Assembly (NCBI GenBank): GCA_027450145.1
Contig: DAIDKH010000010.1
Span: 1-64,000 of the forward strand
DNA length: 64,000 nucleotides
Reading direction: 5' to 3'
Source: Chthonomonadaceae bacterium
GTDB taxonomy: Bacteria; Armatimonadota; Chthonomonadetes; Chthonomonadales; Chthonomonadaceae
A program made the translations under genes and the position numbers. The first letter of the stretch is position 1, and every line of letters begins with the position of its first letter. Shown here piece by piece: positions 1 through 9,280 of the stretch. Under the pieces are notes generated by a model. The model saw only the letters and a program-made list of their open reading frames with translations, searched no databases and was not told where the DNA came from.

Positions 1-103
1 TATCGCAAAAACGTAAGCAAATAGAAGCCTGGAACGAAACCTTTATTAGTACCGCAGAAGCAATAGATGCAGCTAGAAAGGCGTTTTTGGCCGCGGTAAC
101 GAC

Positions 104-2173
104 TTGTACCAAAAGGGTGCTCCTACAACGCCCTATGCTATTGCCGCTTTCAGCCGCTGGGCTGCAGCAGCGGTCAGCGCTTTTCAGGGAAAGGGCGTAC
201 TATGGGAGATGTGGAACGAACCAAACGGGGGCTTCTGGCCGCCTCAGGCAAATGTGCAACAGTACACCACGCTTGCTCTCGCGGCATCAAAGGCCATTCG
301 TAGATCCTCGCCACATGAGTGGCTAATTGGGCCAGGTATGAGTGGCATGGATCTCACATTTCTGCGAGCTTGCTGTGCGCGAGGATTGCTACGCTACTGG
401 AATGCGGTATCGTTCCATCCTTACCGTCTTTCGCCACCCGAAACCGCGGCAACCGACTTCGCCGAGGTGCGCGCGCTCATCGCTCAATATGCGCCAAAGG
501 GCAGGCATATTCCCATCTTATCCAGCGAGTGGGGCTATTCCGTTGCCTACCCAGGTCTCAATATCGAGCGGCAGGCGAGGTTTGCTGTTCGCGAATTTCT
601 GTCGAATATGGCTGCGGGTCTGCGCCTCAGTATATGGTACGACTGGCATGACGATGGAACCGACCCCAAAAATGCAGAGCACAATTTCGGAACCGTAACT
701 AACGATTACCAGCTGAAACCTGACTATACCGCCATATCGACGCTCGCGAAATACCTGAGCGGTTTTGAGTTTAACAAACGGATAGCTTTGGCCTCTAAGA
801 ACGATTACTGTCTTCTCTTCTCTCACGGTACGCAACAGAGACTGGCGTTGTGGACGAGTGACTCAACTCCTCATGATGTCACCATTCCGATGAGTGCGGA
901 TCCACTGCGGCTCATCCAGATGAACGGCGACAGTCGTCAGGCAAGCGCTGATGACCGTGGGTTCACGGTTACCATAAGCCACTCTCCTGAGTACGTGATC
1001 CCCGAGGGTCCAAATGACCTTCTAGCCGCCGTAGCGGCTTGGCATAGTCTGCCGTCAAACACTCTTTACACAGTTAATTCGAATCTCAATCGTGATCTCT
1101 CGGCTACTTTTACCGCGATACCCTTTCTCGCTGGTTCCCTGCCTCACAATGCACAGGTTACAACCAGTATTGTGCAGGGACGCACAGAGCACACGCTCTT
1201 CTCGATTAGTCATGCCCTTGTGGGCCATGCCCCCACCCTTAACGGCGGCCACTACCTACAAGCCGCAGGTACACCAAAACCAACGCTGAGGTCAGTACTA
1301 CGTATTGCAGGCGCAGAATTTGTGCAGTTATCAACCCTCACTCCACTCATGCCTATTACGGTGTCCGTATTACCACCTACAGGTCTATTACAGACGATCA
1401 AGATTGAAAACCCCTTGGACTTCAACGGCAAGGTCCTCGTTAAGTTCTTCAGTAACTCCGGAACGCAAATGCGTCTATTGGATCTGGCAACGCTGGGCAA
1501 AACGGCAGAAGTGAGTATGAGGGCGCCAACAAATGGACCCGTAGACGTGGTGGTGCGACTTGTGAATGGCTCATTTACGCCGGGTTCTCACCTAATTGGC
1601 AACTGCATTACCAGAACCGGCCCCATTGTTTTCCAGCCCATTCATTTGTTTAGTAGCTCAACACATCTCGGTCCACTGGCCCAATCCGGCTGGACTGCAG
1701 TTCCCGACGGCAACCCCAGCATTGCCAGCAGTATTATCGCTTCAGTTGTTGTTGCGCCGGCAGGTGGGCCGGCGGGCCTTCGTTTAGCCGGGCAGATACG
1801 ATACCAGTTTAGTAAAGGATGGAAGTTTCTGAGGGTCTCGCCATTGAATAAAGTGCAATTCGTTGGAAAACCGTCACAGCTGGGTCTATGGGTCTTCGGC
1901 GATGGAACGGGCAACGGCCTAAACATGCGGTTCACGGACAAAACGGGGCAGACGTTTCAGGCTGGCGCAGGCGAGATGACCTGGACAGGTTGGCGGTTTA
2001 TTCACTTCTCCCTTAATAGCAACAACGGGCATTGGGGCGGGGCCAACGATGGGCACCTACACTACCCACTGCGGTTAGACACACTCCTCATTGTGGACGG
2101 ACTAAACCGCGCGACAAATGGTGAGGTCTGGGTAGCGGATCCTTGGCTTATCTATACAGACAACGATGAATAG
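104..2173 (+). CDS. Secreted-type glycoside hydrolase (GH39/GH5-like TIM barrel), 5' end missing or broken
   Basis: Retaining glycosidase of the clan-A type. The visible reading frame has WNEP with the likely acid/base Glu at residue 39 and SSEWG with the likely nucleophile Glu at residue 142, counted from the TTG at 104. The rest of the barrel follows to about residue 215, then a long beta-rich C-terminal half ending in a carbohydrate-binding-like sandwich. Only 38 residues precede the acid/base Glu, so the first barrel strands are absent, and TTG 104 has no convincing ribosome-binding site. This frame is closed by a TAG at 74-76, while another frame is open from position 3. That frame reads ...AIDAARK just where this frame begins KGVFGRGNDLYQKG, so a frameshift near the AAAG at 77-80 is plausible. 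The substrate cannot be read from the sequence. It is followed by another secreted protein on the same strand. Confidence 0.75.
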   Translation: MYQKGAPTTPYAIAAFSRWAAAAVSAFQGKGVLWEMWNEPNGGFWPPQANVQQYTTLALAASKAIRRSSPHEWLIGPGMSGMDLTFLRACCARGLLRYWNAVSFHPYRLSPPETAATDFAEVRALIAQYAPKGRHIPILSSEWGYSVAYPGLNIERQARFAVREFLSNMAAGLRLSIWYDWHDDGTDPKNAEHNFGTVTNDYQLKPDYTAISTLAKYLSGFEFNKRIALASKNDYCLLFSHGTQQRLALWTSDSTPHDVTIPMSADPLRLIQMNGDSRQASADDRGFTVTISHSPEYVIPEGPNDLLAAVAAWHSLPSNTLYTVNSNLNRDLSATFTAIPFLAGSLPHNAQVTTSIVQGRTEHTLFSISHALVGHAPTLNGGHYLQAAGTPKPTLRSVLRIAGAEFVQLSTLTPLMPITVSVLPPTGLLQTIKIENPLDFNGKVLVKFFSNSGTQMRLLDLATLGKTAEVSMRAPTNGPVDVVVRLVNGSFTPGSHLIGNCITRTGPIVFQPIHLFSSSTHLGPLAQSGWTAVPDGNPSIASSIIASVVVAPAGGPAGLRLAGQIRYQFSKGWKFLRVSPLNKVQFVGKPSQLGLWVFGDGTGNGLNMRFTDKTGQTFQAGAGEMTWTGWRFIHFSLNSNNGHWGGANDGHLHYPLRLDTLLIVDGLNRATNGEVWVADPWLIYTDNDE

Positions 2174-2274
2174 TAAGGTGCAATTTGTGCCTTGCCTTCG
2201 TTCGCTTCAAATTCAGGCCATGCAACTGGTGCAACAGGTGGCCTTGCCTAATCACCACCCTACGAGGTAAGTTC

Positions 2275-5200
2275 ATGCTTCGATCACTCTCGCGGATGCT
2301 TCTGTTTGCCACTGCTTTTCTGGGGATTGCTGTTGGTTCACAGTGTCAAACCTTACCGTATATACCCCTGTACAAGGGCATTACAAAACTTGATAATATC
2401 GGTTTGTACTCGGTGCAGTACAGGTATTTCGACGGTAGGACTGGCACGATGCCGCCAGGCTGGTCGGGTATTTTCACGCAAGACACAGGCATCGCATGTG
2501 CGCCGCTTGGAACACAAAACGGTGAGTCCGCTTTCTTCCTAGGGCCAATTTGGCGCGGAGGAGGCTCTGGCGATACTTCTCAAATATTCTTTCTCAACAT
2601 GCCAGACGCTCCTCGTATTACACTAACCTTTGGGGTTGCAATGCGAACAGGATTTGTAGGCCCCAAACTGTCAGATGGTTCCATCTTCAGGGTATTCGCT
2701 AATCATAAACTTCTGATGGAGTATGACCAAACAACTTCGGACTGGAAGAACTACACCATCGACCTTACTCCGTATGCAGGTCAGCGACTAGAGCTGGAAT
2801 TCCAAACTGATCCTGGACCAAAGAAGGATCCATCGTTTGATTATAGTCTTTGGGGCAACCGACAGATCGAATGCTCTAGCGGTCCATTGCCGGGAGCCAT
2901 GGTGCATTGGCCAAAAGTGGAAAATGCCTTTTTGCCGCACCCTACTTACGGGGCAGCCGCTCCTGCTGCCTACGGCGAAGGCTTTCCTGCGCTTCATGCT
3001 GTGTGGCAACACGACGGCAACAACTTCCTAAGTGGCTTAAGAGTTGACTTAGGTTCTGCAGCACGCGTTCCACAACTTGCGCCAAGTACTGACGCTTCTG
3101 TTGACTTAATACTTCCAGATGGAGCTATAATCTCGTCCAATTCCCCGTCAGTCCAAAGGACTGCCCTGCAGCTCCCACCAACAGGCGGATCCAACGCTCT
3201 TACAGTGGTAAAATACGGGTTTATGGTTGCCGGAAGAAGCTATCACCTCACCACGGTTATCTACAAGCCCAAGGGAGACTGTGTTAAGGTACAGGTGACT
3301 TCGTCATCTCATTACATAGCTGCGGTTCACTTTGGTCACCTTGGCGTGAGCTACCAAGGCATACTCCTCCCACCGGACTATCGCACCGCGGTTTCGGTGC
3401 CCTATTACGGTTCTGTCTACTACCTGCCACAGTATCGACTGTTTTCAAATATATGCATCGACTATTCGCTGTCACACGCAAGTGAGTTAGACGCTGGATC
3501 TGCAGTTTACGGTTCTTTGACAAACGGCTCAAGGAATTCCGTTGACGAAACCGTATACTATGCGATATCTCCGCAGCTTGCCGATGTACTGCCAACCCCA
3601 CCAAATCCTCCCTCGCCTTACAGAGGCGTCATGTCGGCTCTTAGCGTGATGGACATATGGGGAAACACATTTGAACAGAACCGGCAGTTGCTTAACCAAC
3701 TGGCTAGTTACGGAATTACCAATCTGTTTACCATTATTCATAACTGGCAGCACGGAGGGTACGACAATGAACTACCGGATGTAATGCCGCCAGCCACTAT
3801 TCTCGGTGGGCTTCCAGCGATGAAAAAGCTTGTAGGAACTGCGGAACACTTGGGTGAACGGATTGGACTGCACGAGAATTACGTCGATTACTATCCAAAT
3901 GCTCCCTCCTACAACCCAGACTATGTGGCGTTGGATTCGGCAGGCAAACCCGTACTTGCCTGGAAAAACCTTATTCAAAGCTATGCCCTTGCAATGCAGC
4001 ACACACTACCAATTGCGGCTCACTATGACGCTGAAATTGAGTCACAATTACACACCAACGGAACGTTTGAGGACGTCTGCTCTGCCGTACCTCCGTGGTT
4101 TCATGTAGACTTTAATGCCGCTACCAAGGGAGCGGGGGAATTTCACACAGTCATACACACGTTTACCAAGTTGTGGGCAATGTACAGAAAAGATCACAAT
4201 GGGCCCGTGTTGGGTGAAGGTAATAACCATTGGTACTGGAGTGGATTGTTGGATGGCGCCGAGGCACAGTTCGGCACCGGCTGGCCACAGGCAGAGGGCG
4301 AGACCGCTCCCTTAGCCGTGAACTTCGACCTTCTAAAAGTACACCCTCTGGAGCTTAACCATGGCATGGGATACCTAGAGCGGTGGTCTCCACAAGGCTA
4401 TGCTGAGGGATGGCAAACACGAACAATGACTCCAAAAGTCATGGATGTCTACCGTGCCCAAGAGATCGCGTACGGTCACTCGTCGTTCGTGCCCAGCCAG
4501 TTGGTAGGTAAGGTTGCCTATGTGTGGCAGGAAGCTAACCTTGTTCCTCCAGTCATTCGCCGAATAGCGCTCTCGCCAGTAATAAATATTGTATACCGCC
4601 ACAAACACAACTGGCTTACCTTTGAGCAGATGACCGCATTGGGTGCAACCTGCCGGCGGGTTAGAGTCACGTACAAAAGCGGTGTGACAGTTATTGTAAA
4701 TGGCAGCGACAGAAACTGGAGAGTGACCGCAGGCAAACGGACTATCGATCTGCCCACTTCTGGGTGGGTGGCAACCGGCGACGGTATTTTCGCGTGTACT
4801 GCTTCTTTTTCCGGTATTACTGGCGACTATGTTCATACTGCCCATAGGATCTATGTTAACTCGCGATCGCACTACAACCTTGGGCCCAAAATGTACCAAA
4901 TTACGCCATCAGTTTCCTTGTGGAAAAGTACAGGGCCACGCTCCTTTCAAATTCAGTTTAAGTGGCAAGTGGGTGAGCAAGTACCCGCTGGTACGCAGGT
5001 TTTTGTGCACCTTATAGCTGCTTCAAACAACCATCTCGCGAAAACTGATCCTACTGGCATCGTAGAAGTGTTGAACAGTGGTATAAGCACATCACCTGCA
5101 CAGTGGCCGGTTGGTACGACGCTGAGCAGCCCGGTAACAATAAACCTACCGGCAAGCGTACCCGCGGGGGATTACCATTTACGCGTTGGCATCTGGTTTC

Positions 5201-5655
5201 CTGCAGGTGGTCGCAGGCTGCTCCTGTTAGGAAACAGCGACGATGGTCGCAGAGTGCTGGTTGGCAACCTACAGGTATCGCCTACCGGAAGCGTAACTTT
5301 CAACAAATTGGGCACAGATACCTCGGCTCGTGTAGACACGGTTACTGGTACAAATCCACGCGGGTCGATCGTCAACTTTGGACCAATCAAGACAAACGGA
5401 AGCCTTTCGGCTATCAATTCCACTCCCGGTCGCTGGATCATTCACACGTACCCGAGGTCGATACCGTTTACGGTTTCTATGATGACGAACCTGTTTGGTA
5501 GCGGGAAACATAGAATCCGCCTGCAGGGAATAAATGACCATGGCAAGAGGATTAGCAGCACAGCAGTTGGGAGCAAAGGAGCATGGATTAAATTTCGACT
5601 GAATATGAACGCGCAGGCGCAATACTACGTGATTTTAGCGGAGGACGGAGGATAA
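2275..5655 (+). CDS. Large secreted protein, probable glycosidase of unassigned family
   Basis: I do not recognise the family. ATG 2275 is chosen over upstream in-frame starts because GAGGTAA lies just before it and a clear signal peptide follows (MLRSLSRMLLFATAFLG...). The 1126-aa product has an N-terminal beta-sandwich (about residues 40-200, resembling carbohydrate-binding modules). A second beta-rich part precedes a central region (about 440-830) with TIM-barrel-like alternation and acidic candidates in DAEIES, FEDVCSAVPPW and GPVLGEGNNHW. C-terminal beta domains follow, one with PAGDYHLRVGIWFPAGGRR, a carbohydrate-binding or Ig-like pattern. It starts about 100 bp after the preceding glycosidase on the same strand and ends just before a strong hairpin. 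A secreted polysaccharide-degrading role is inferred from architecture and neighbours; a distant relation to the DUF5696 or GH101-type barrels is possible. Confidence 0.7.
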   Translation: MLRSLSRMLLFATAFLGIAVGSQCQTLPYIPLYKGITKLDNIGLYSVQYRYFDGRTGTMPPGWSGIFTQDTGIACAPLGTQNGESAFFLGPIWRGGGSGDTSQIFFLNMPDAPRITLTFGVAMRTGFVGPKLSDGSIFRVFANHKLLMEYDQTTSDWKNYTIDLTPYAGQRLELEFQTDPGPKKDPSFDYSLWGNRQIECSSGPLPGAMVHWPKVENAFLPHPTYGAAAPAAYGEGFPALHAVWQHDGNNFLSGLRVDLGSAARVPQLAPSTDASVDLILPDGAIISSNSPSVQRTALQLPPTGGSNALTVVKYGFMVAGRSYHLTTVIYKPKGDCVKVQVTSSSHYIAAVHFGHLGVSYQGILLPPDYRTAVSVPYYGSVYYLPQYRLFSNICIDYSLSHASELDAGSAVYGSLTNGSRNSVDETVYYAISPQLADVLPTPPNPPSPYRGVMSALSVMDIWGNTFEQNRQLLNQLASYGITNLFTIIHNWQHGGYDNELPDVMPPATILGGLPAMKKLVGTAEHLGERIGLHENYVDYYPNAPSYNPDYVALDSAGKPVLAWKNLIQSYALAMQHTLPIAAHYDAEIESQLHTNGTFEDVCSAVPPWFHVDFNAATKGAGEFHTVIHTFTKLWAMYRKDHNGPVLGEGNNHWYWSGLLDGAEAQFGTGWPQAEGETAPLAVNFDLLKVHPLELNHGMGYLERWSPQGYAEGWQTRTMTPKVMDVYRAQEIAYGHSSFVPSQLVGKVAYVWQEANLVPPVIRRIALSPVINIVYRHKHNWLTFEQMTALGATCRRVRVTYKSGVTVIVNGSDRNWRVTAGKRTIDLPTSGWVATGDGIFACTASFSGITGDYVHTAHRIYVNSRSHYNLGPKMYQITPSVSLWKSTGPRSFQIQFKWQVGEQVPAGTQVFVHLIAASNNHLAKTDPTGIVEVLNSGISTSPAQWPVGTTLSSPVTINLPASVPAGDYHLRVGIWFPAGGRRLLLLGNSDDGRRVLVGNLQVSPTGSVTFNKLGTDTSARVDTVTGTNPRGSIVNFGPIKTNGSLSAINSTPGRWIIHTYPRSIPFTVSMMTNLFGSGKHRIRLQGINDHGKRISSTAVGSKGAWIKFRLNMNAQAQYYVILAEDGG

Positions 5656-5686
5656 CGGTTGGGTCGAAATCAACAGCATCAAAAGT

Positions 5687-5727
5687 TGCAGAACAGCATC
5701 TCAATTCCATTGAGATGCTGTTCTGCA
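5687..5727. terminator. Long perfect hairpin, bidirectional terminator
   Basis: A 19-bp perfect inverted repeat (5687-5705 with 5709-5727) with a 3-base loop lies between two converging genes, the secreted protein ending at 5655 and the sigma factor ending at 5748. A-rich sequence on the left and ATTTACT on the right give short U-tracts in both directions. Confidence 0.85.
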
Positions 5728-5747
5728 TTTACTATACTCGGCACGTG

Positions 5748-6380
5748 TTACGCCGCGCGTAGGGCTACAACAGCCTCGACGGGCTTCACGCGGCGCGACC
5801 TGGTTGACGATTTCCGCACTCGGCCCGTCGTACCAGATTCCATATGCTTTCTTAACATTACTCGTGCACGGTGGATTCGAGAGCGCACAGTTCCAATAGC
5901 GCAATCCATTTTTTCAGCAATCTCCTGGTAGGATCGCTGCTCAACGTCGCACAACAGGATGGCCGTCTTGTAGTCATCTGGAAGTGCTTGGAGCGCTTTC
6001 TGCAGTTTCTCGTCCATGATTGGACCCAGTACCAGCTCTTCAGGATTACTATCTGGGGCTGCAAATTCATGCGCCAAAGGCTGACCGTCATCATCGCCAT
6101 GAACGGGAGAATCTAGGGAATACATCGGAACACGTTTCTGACGACGACGCATATCGATAACTCGGTTTGTGATAATGCGGAACAGCCAGCCCTCAAACGA
6201 TCTAGATGTATCATAGCTGTCGAAGTTGTGCCACGCCCGAACATAGGCATCCTGTGTTACATCTTCGGCGTCAGTGGCGTTGCCGGTTAGTCTGTATGCC
6301 AGATTGTACGCACGACGCTGACTTCGTAAATAAAGCTTTTCAAACTCTCTCTGATCGGGTACTGCTTCGATAGTCGTCAT
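5748..6380 (-). CDS. ECF-type RNA polymerase sigma factor
   Basis: Group 4 sigma factor of 210 aa that directs RNA polymerase to alternative promoters. Region 2 is clear (LAYRLTGNATDAEDVTQDAYVRAW, then GWLFRIITNRVIDMRRR), as is region 4 (LPDDYKTAILLCDVEQRSYQEIAEKM followed by GTVRSRIHRAR). A linker of about 35 residues separates them. The last 30 residues form a basic tail (SSTRSRRVKPVEAV) beyond the usual end of region 4. ATG 6380 is preferred over an upstream start at 6425 because GGGAGAA precedes it at good spacing. No anti-sigma gene is adjacent; the gene upstream on the same strand is a stand-alone receiver domain. The target genes are unknown. Confidence 0.93.
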   Translation of the reverse strand: MTTIEAVPDQREFEKLYLRSQRRAYNLAYRLTGNATDAEDVTQDAYVRAWHNFDSYDTSRSFEGWLFRIITNRVIDMRRRQKRVPMYSLDSPVHGDDDGQPLAHEFAAPDSNPEELVLGPIMDEKLQKALQALPDDYKTAILLCDVEQRSYQEIAEKMDCAIGTVRSRIHRARVMLRKHMESGTTGRVRKSSTRSRRVKPVEAVVALRAA

Positions 6381-6491
6381 TTGTGTTCTCCCTTTCACCA
6401 CTGCAACCCGCAGGTTGCAGCTCAACTACCAATAGTGCACAAATCGATTATATGCATTCGGCTGGCGGTCTTGCTATGTCCGCTCAACCGG

Positions 6492-6869
6492 CTATTGCTG
6501 CTTTGTCTTGTTCAAAACCTGATAAATCGTGTCTCGTATGACTTCACATCCACTGTCGATCATCACAACTGCATCGGCTCCGGCGCTCACGGCCGCATCC
6601 TTCAACTGCTCAAGCGAACTAACCACGACTACTCTGGCCGGGCAATTGCAATTCTTGAGGCATTTGGTGGCCTCTATTCCATCCATTCGTGGCATCTGCG
6701 CATCCATCAGCACAACGTGCGGTCCATGCTTGCGCACCATAAGCAGAGCCTCTAATCCGTTGGTTGCTTCCCACTTCACTGAAAGCACTGGATCTAATTC
6801 CATGGCCCTGCGCAGGCATTGCCTAACTAGCGCATCACCGTTAGCCAAAAGAATGTTGATCGTGTCCAT
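6492..6869 (-). CDS. Stand-alone response-regulator receiver domain, degenerate active site
   Basis: A single REC domain of 125 aa with no output domain. The phosphoacceptor Asp is present at residue 56 in VVLMDAQMPRMDG. The acidic pair normally found in ADDH is replaced by N10-G11 (LLANGDALVR), and the conserved Lys position near the C-terminus reads VVMIDSG, with Ile at position 104. The switch Ser/Thr is kept (S84/S85). Such changes usually weaken Mg-dependent phosphorylation, so this may be a pseudo-receiver acting by protein contact. ATG 6869 is chosen for its GGAG and the standard REC N-terminus. It lies 111 bp upstream of the sigma factor on the same strand and may be cotranscribed with it; a regulatory link is inference only. 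Confidence 0.88.
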   Translation of the reverse strand: MDTINILLANGDALVRQCLRRAMELDPVLSVKWEATNGLEALLMVRKHGPHVVLMDAQMPRMDGIEATKCLKNCNCPARVVVVSSLEQLKDAAVSAGADAVVMIDSGCEVIRDTIYQVLNKTKQQ

Positions 6870-7047
6870 GTAATTCGAAATCTCCAGGATGCCAGAACAA
6901 TTGCTAATCTCAAAGCACATCCTTATTATATGCCCCCGACCTGTTTCTGTAACCGGGTAAGTTACTCATTCTTTGCGGGGTAAACGCCCTAAAACTTTGC
7001 AAGGGTTTTCCCTAGTGAAATACCGTCAACTAACCAGTGTTTCAACC

Positions 7048-7077
7048 TTGACGCCCTGTAGGTTCGACAGGTATCCT
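7048..7077 (+). promoter_or_regulatory. Candidate promoter of the peroxiredoxin gene
   Basis: TTGACG at 7048-7053 and TATCCT at 7072-7077 are separated by 18 bp. A 5-bp inverted repeat (CCTGT at 7055-7059, ACAGG at 7067-7071) sits in the spacer and could be an operator. The start codon is 57 bp further downstream. Confidence 0.45.
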
Positions 7078-7133
7078 TCATTCAGGCGTAAGTTAATACT
7101 ACGCATGAACCTATTTCTTCAGGAGGTTATTGA

Positions 7134-7685
7134 ATGACTGCCAAGGTGGGTGCTCCTGCACCCAATTTTACTATGCCTGTAGCCAAGCCAGGTGATACGG
7201 CAAAGACTGTTGGATCTAAGGTTAGCCTTGAGGACTACCGAGGTAAGTGGTTAGTCTTCTTCTTTTATCCGTTGGACTTTACCTTTGTGTGCCCTACAGA
7301 GATTACTGCTCTCTCCGACAGGATCGAGGACTTTACGAGCATTGGTGCTGAGGTTCTAGGATGCTCTACCGATTCCGTATACTCGCACATGGCATGGATG
7401 AATACTCCGCGGGACCATCACGGTTTAGGCGGCATTGAATATCCGCTCGCATCCGACATCACCAAATCTGTGGCGGCGGATTACGGAGTGCTTATCGAGT
7501 CGGATGGGATTGCTCTGCGAGGCCTGTTCATTATCGATCCTGAAGGTGTACTGCAGTATGCCGTGGTGAACAATTTGAACATTGGCCGTAGCACCGACGA
7601 AACTTTACGCGTTCTAGAGGCACTTCAAACAGGTGGATTGTGCCCAAGCGACTGGAAACCAGGTGCAAAACTTCTCGTAGTTTAG
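7134..7685 (+). CDS. Typical 2-Cys peroxiredoxin (AhpC/Prx1 class)
   Basis: Cytosolic thiol peroxidase reducing hydrogen peroxide and organic hydroperoxides. The 183-aa product has the peroxidatic Cys53 in the FTFVCPTE motif and a C-terminal resolving Cys170 in [11 protein letters not shown], the arrangement of typical 2-Cys enzymes, which reform as dimers or decamers through intersubunit disulfides. The length fits the family. A strong AGGAGG lies 7 bases before ATG 7134. It stands alone: upstream it diverges from the receiver gene, and downstream a hairpin precedes a converging gene. No dedicated reductase such as AhpF or AhpD is nearby, so thioredoxin is the likely donor. Confidence 0.96.
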   Translation: MTAKVGAPAPNFTMPVAKPGDTAKTVGSKVSLEDYRGKWLVFFFYPLDFTFVCPTEITALSDRIEDFTSIGAEVLGCSTDSVYSHMAWMNTPRDHHGLGGIEYPLASDITKSVAADYGVLIESDGIALRGLFIIDPEGVLQYAVVNNLNIGRSTDETLRVLEALQTGGLCPSDWKPGAKLLVV

Positions 7686-7719
7686 AATACGGTTCGCTGT
7701 AACTAATTTGCTAAAGCTC

Positions 7720-7750
7720 GGCCCGCGCTAATCAGTAATTTGCGCGGGCC
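7720..7750. terminator. GC-rich hairpin between converging genes
   Basis: The inverted repeat GGCCCGCGC (7720-7728) / GCGCGGGCC (7742-7750) has a 13-base loop, just after the peroxiredoxin stop and before the end of the converging aldehyde dehydrogenase gene. There is no clear U-tract, so it may act only as a 3'-end structure. Confidence 0.6.
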
Positions 7751-7778
7751 GTGATATTCGGTGGTATAGTCCGTCATT

Positions 7779-9269
7779 CTAAACGTCAATTTGCGCACGC
7801 ACCAAGGTGCTGCTCTCGCTATAGTTTACATAACACGCTTTCCATTCTGTACAGTAGTCGGCTGCATGCAGACCAGCTTCTCTATGACCGTTGCCAGTTT
7901 TGCGAGTGCCTCCGAATGGCAGGTGTATCTCGGCACCGCTTGTAGGAAGGTTAACGTAAATTAGCCCGGCATCCAGGTACTCAATTGCCCGGAACGTTCT
8001 AGCAGTGCTGCGGGTATACACCGATAGCGAAAGTCCGTACTCAGTGCTGTTGGCAATATCTATCGCATGCTCAAAGTTGGATGCCTCCATAATGACCGTT
8101 ATTGGTCCAAAGACCTCCATTTGAGCTATCTCCATGTCCGTTGTAACGGCGCCAAGCACGGTAGGTTCGTAGAAACATCCACTAGAATATTCTGGCCCCC
8201 GCAGTCGATTGCCGCCGTATAAGAGAGTGGCGCCAGCAGAAACCGCACGCACAACGTATTCGTGTATGCCCGCTAGCTGCCTTTCATTGATAACTGGGCC
8301 GATGTCGACCCCATCGTGGATTGGTGACCCTACAACAAGCGATTGTACTGCACGGAGAAACTGATCGGTAAACTTGCTGCAAACGTCGCGGTGAACAATC
8401 AACCGGCTAGCCGCAGTACACCTCTGCCCCGTCGTGCCGAATGCACTCCAAATGGCGCCCTTTACGGCAAGATCGAGATCCGCATCATCCAGGACAATGA
8501 TCGCGTTTTTGCCACCCATTTCGCAGGATACTCTGCGGCCAAGAGAGGCACATCGTTCCATGATAGTTTGCCCCGTCGCAGTGCTGCCAGTGAACGAAAC
8601 AACCGAAACCAATGGAGCTTCTACCAGATCTGCGCCAACTTCGGCACCCATTCCGGTAACGAGGTTCACTACACCTGCGGGTACACCAGCCTCGGCCAGC
8701 ATCTGTACGAAAGAGACGGCGACGCCGGGTGCCTCTTCCGACGGTTTGAGCACGACCGTATTCCCCGTAACCAGTGCGGGGAACATTTTCCATGCTGGTA
8801 TGGCGACTGGGAAATTCCATGGAGTTATCATTGCGACGACACCAACCGGAACCCTGCGTGCAAAACACTCTACGTCAGGACGTTCACTAGCAACTGTATA
8901 ACCATCGGGCATCCGGCCAAATGCGCCAATATACCGAGCCATGTCTATCGCCTCTTGAACGTCACCGCGCGCCTCCACCAGAACCTTCCCCATCTCGCGC
9001 GACATCTGGTGCGCGAGGTCCTCTTTGTTCGCGGCAAGGATCTCGCCCATCCGGGTTATAATTGCACCACGGGCCGGGGCCGGAGTAGTCCTCCACAAAC
9101 GATAGGCACGATGTGCCGCTTCCACTGCCAGCGTCACATCTTTGGTATCTGACCGTGCATAGTTGCCCAAAACATGTTGCCGGTCGCTTGGATCAAGCGA
9201 GGTGAACGTTTTGCCATCGACTGCTTCGCGCCACACGCCATCAATGTAGTTGGTTGCCCCGTTGTGCAT
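7779..9269 (-). CDS. NAD(P)-dependent aldehyde dehydrogenase
   Basis: Oxidises an aldehyde or semialdehyde to the acid in the cytosol. The 496-aa product has the full catalytic set: Asn152 in ITPWNFP, Glu250 in CEMGGKN and Cys284 in GQRCTAASR, plus the FTGSTATG cofactor-binding motif at 227-233. Overall it looks closest to semialdehyde dehydrogenases such as 2-oxoglutarate semialdehyde or aminoadipate semialdehyde enzymes, but the substrate cannot be fixed from sequence. A GGGAGG lies 7 bases before ATG 9269. The start lies 11 bp after the stop of the unassigned VOC-like enzyme, so the two form an operon and probably catalyse steps of one catabolic route. Confidence 0.92.
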   Translation of the reverse strand: MHNGATNYIDGVWREAVDGKTFTSLDPSDRQHVLGNYARSDTKDVTLAVEAAHRAYRLWRTTPAPARGAIITRMGEILAANKEDLAHQMSREMGKVLVEARGDVQEAIDMARYIGAFGRMPDGYTVASERPDVECFARRVPVGVVAMITPWNFPVAIPAWKMFPALVTGNTVVLKPSEEAPGVAVSFVQMLAEAGVPAGVVNLVTGMGAEVGADLVEAPLVSVVSFTGSTATGQTIMERCASLGRRVSCEMGGKNAIIVLDDADLDLAVKGAIWSAFGTTGQRCTAASRLIVHRDVCSKFTDQFLRAVQSLVVGSPIHDGVDIGPVINERQLAGIHEYVVRAVSAGATLLYGGNRLRGPEYSSGCFYEPTVLGAVTTDMEIAQMEVFGPITVIMEASNFEHAIDIANSTEYGLSLSVYTRSTARTFRAIEYLDAGLIYVNLPTSGAEIHLPFGGTRKTGNGHREAGLHAADYCTEWKACYVNYSESSTLVRAQIDV

Positions 9270-9280
9270 TAAAGACCTCC

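Noticed and set aside
8343-9152. Open frame of 269 codons on the plus strand inside the aldehyde dehydrogenase gene
   Set aside because: It lies wholly opposite a gene with complete catalytic motifs, lacks a ribosome-binding site, and its translation is low-complexity and Cys/His-rich with no domain.
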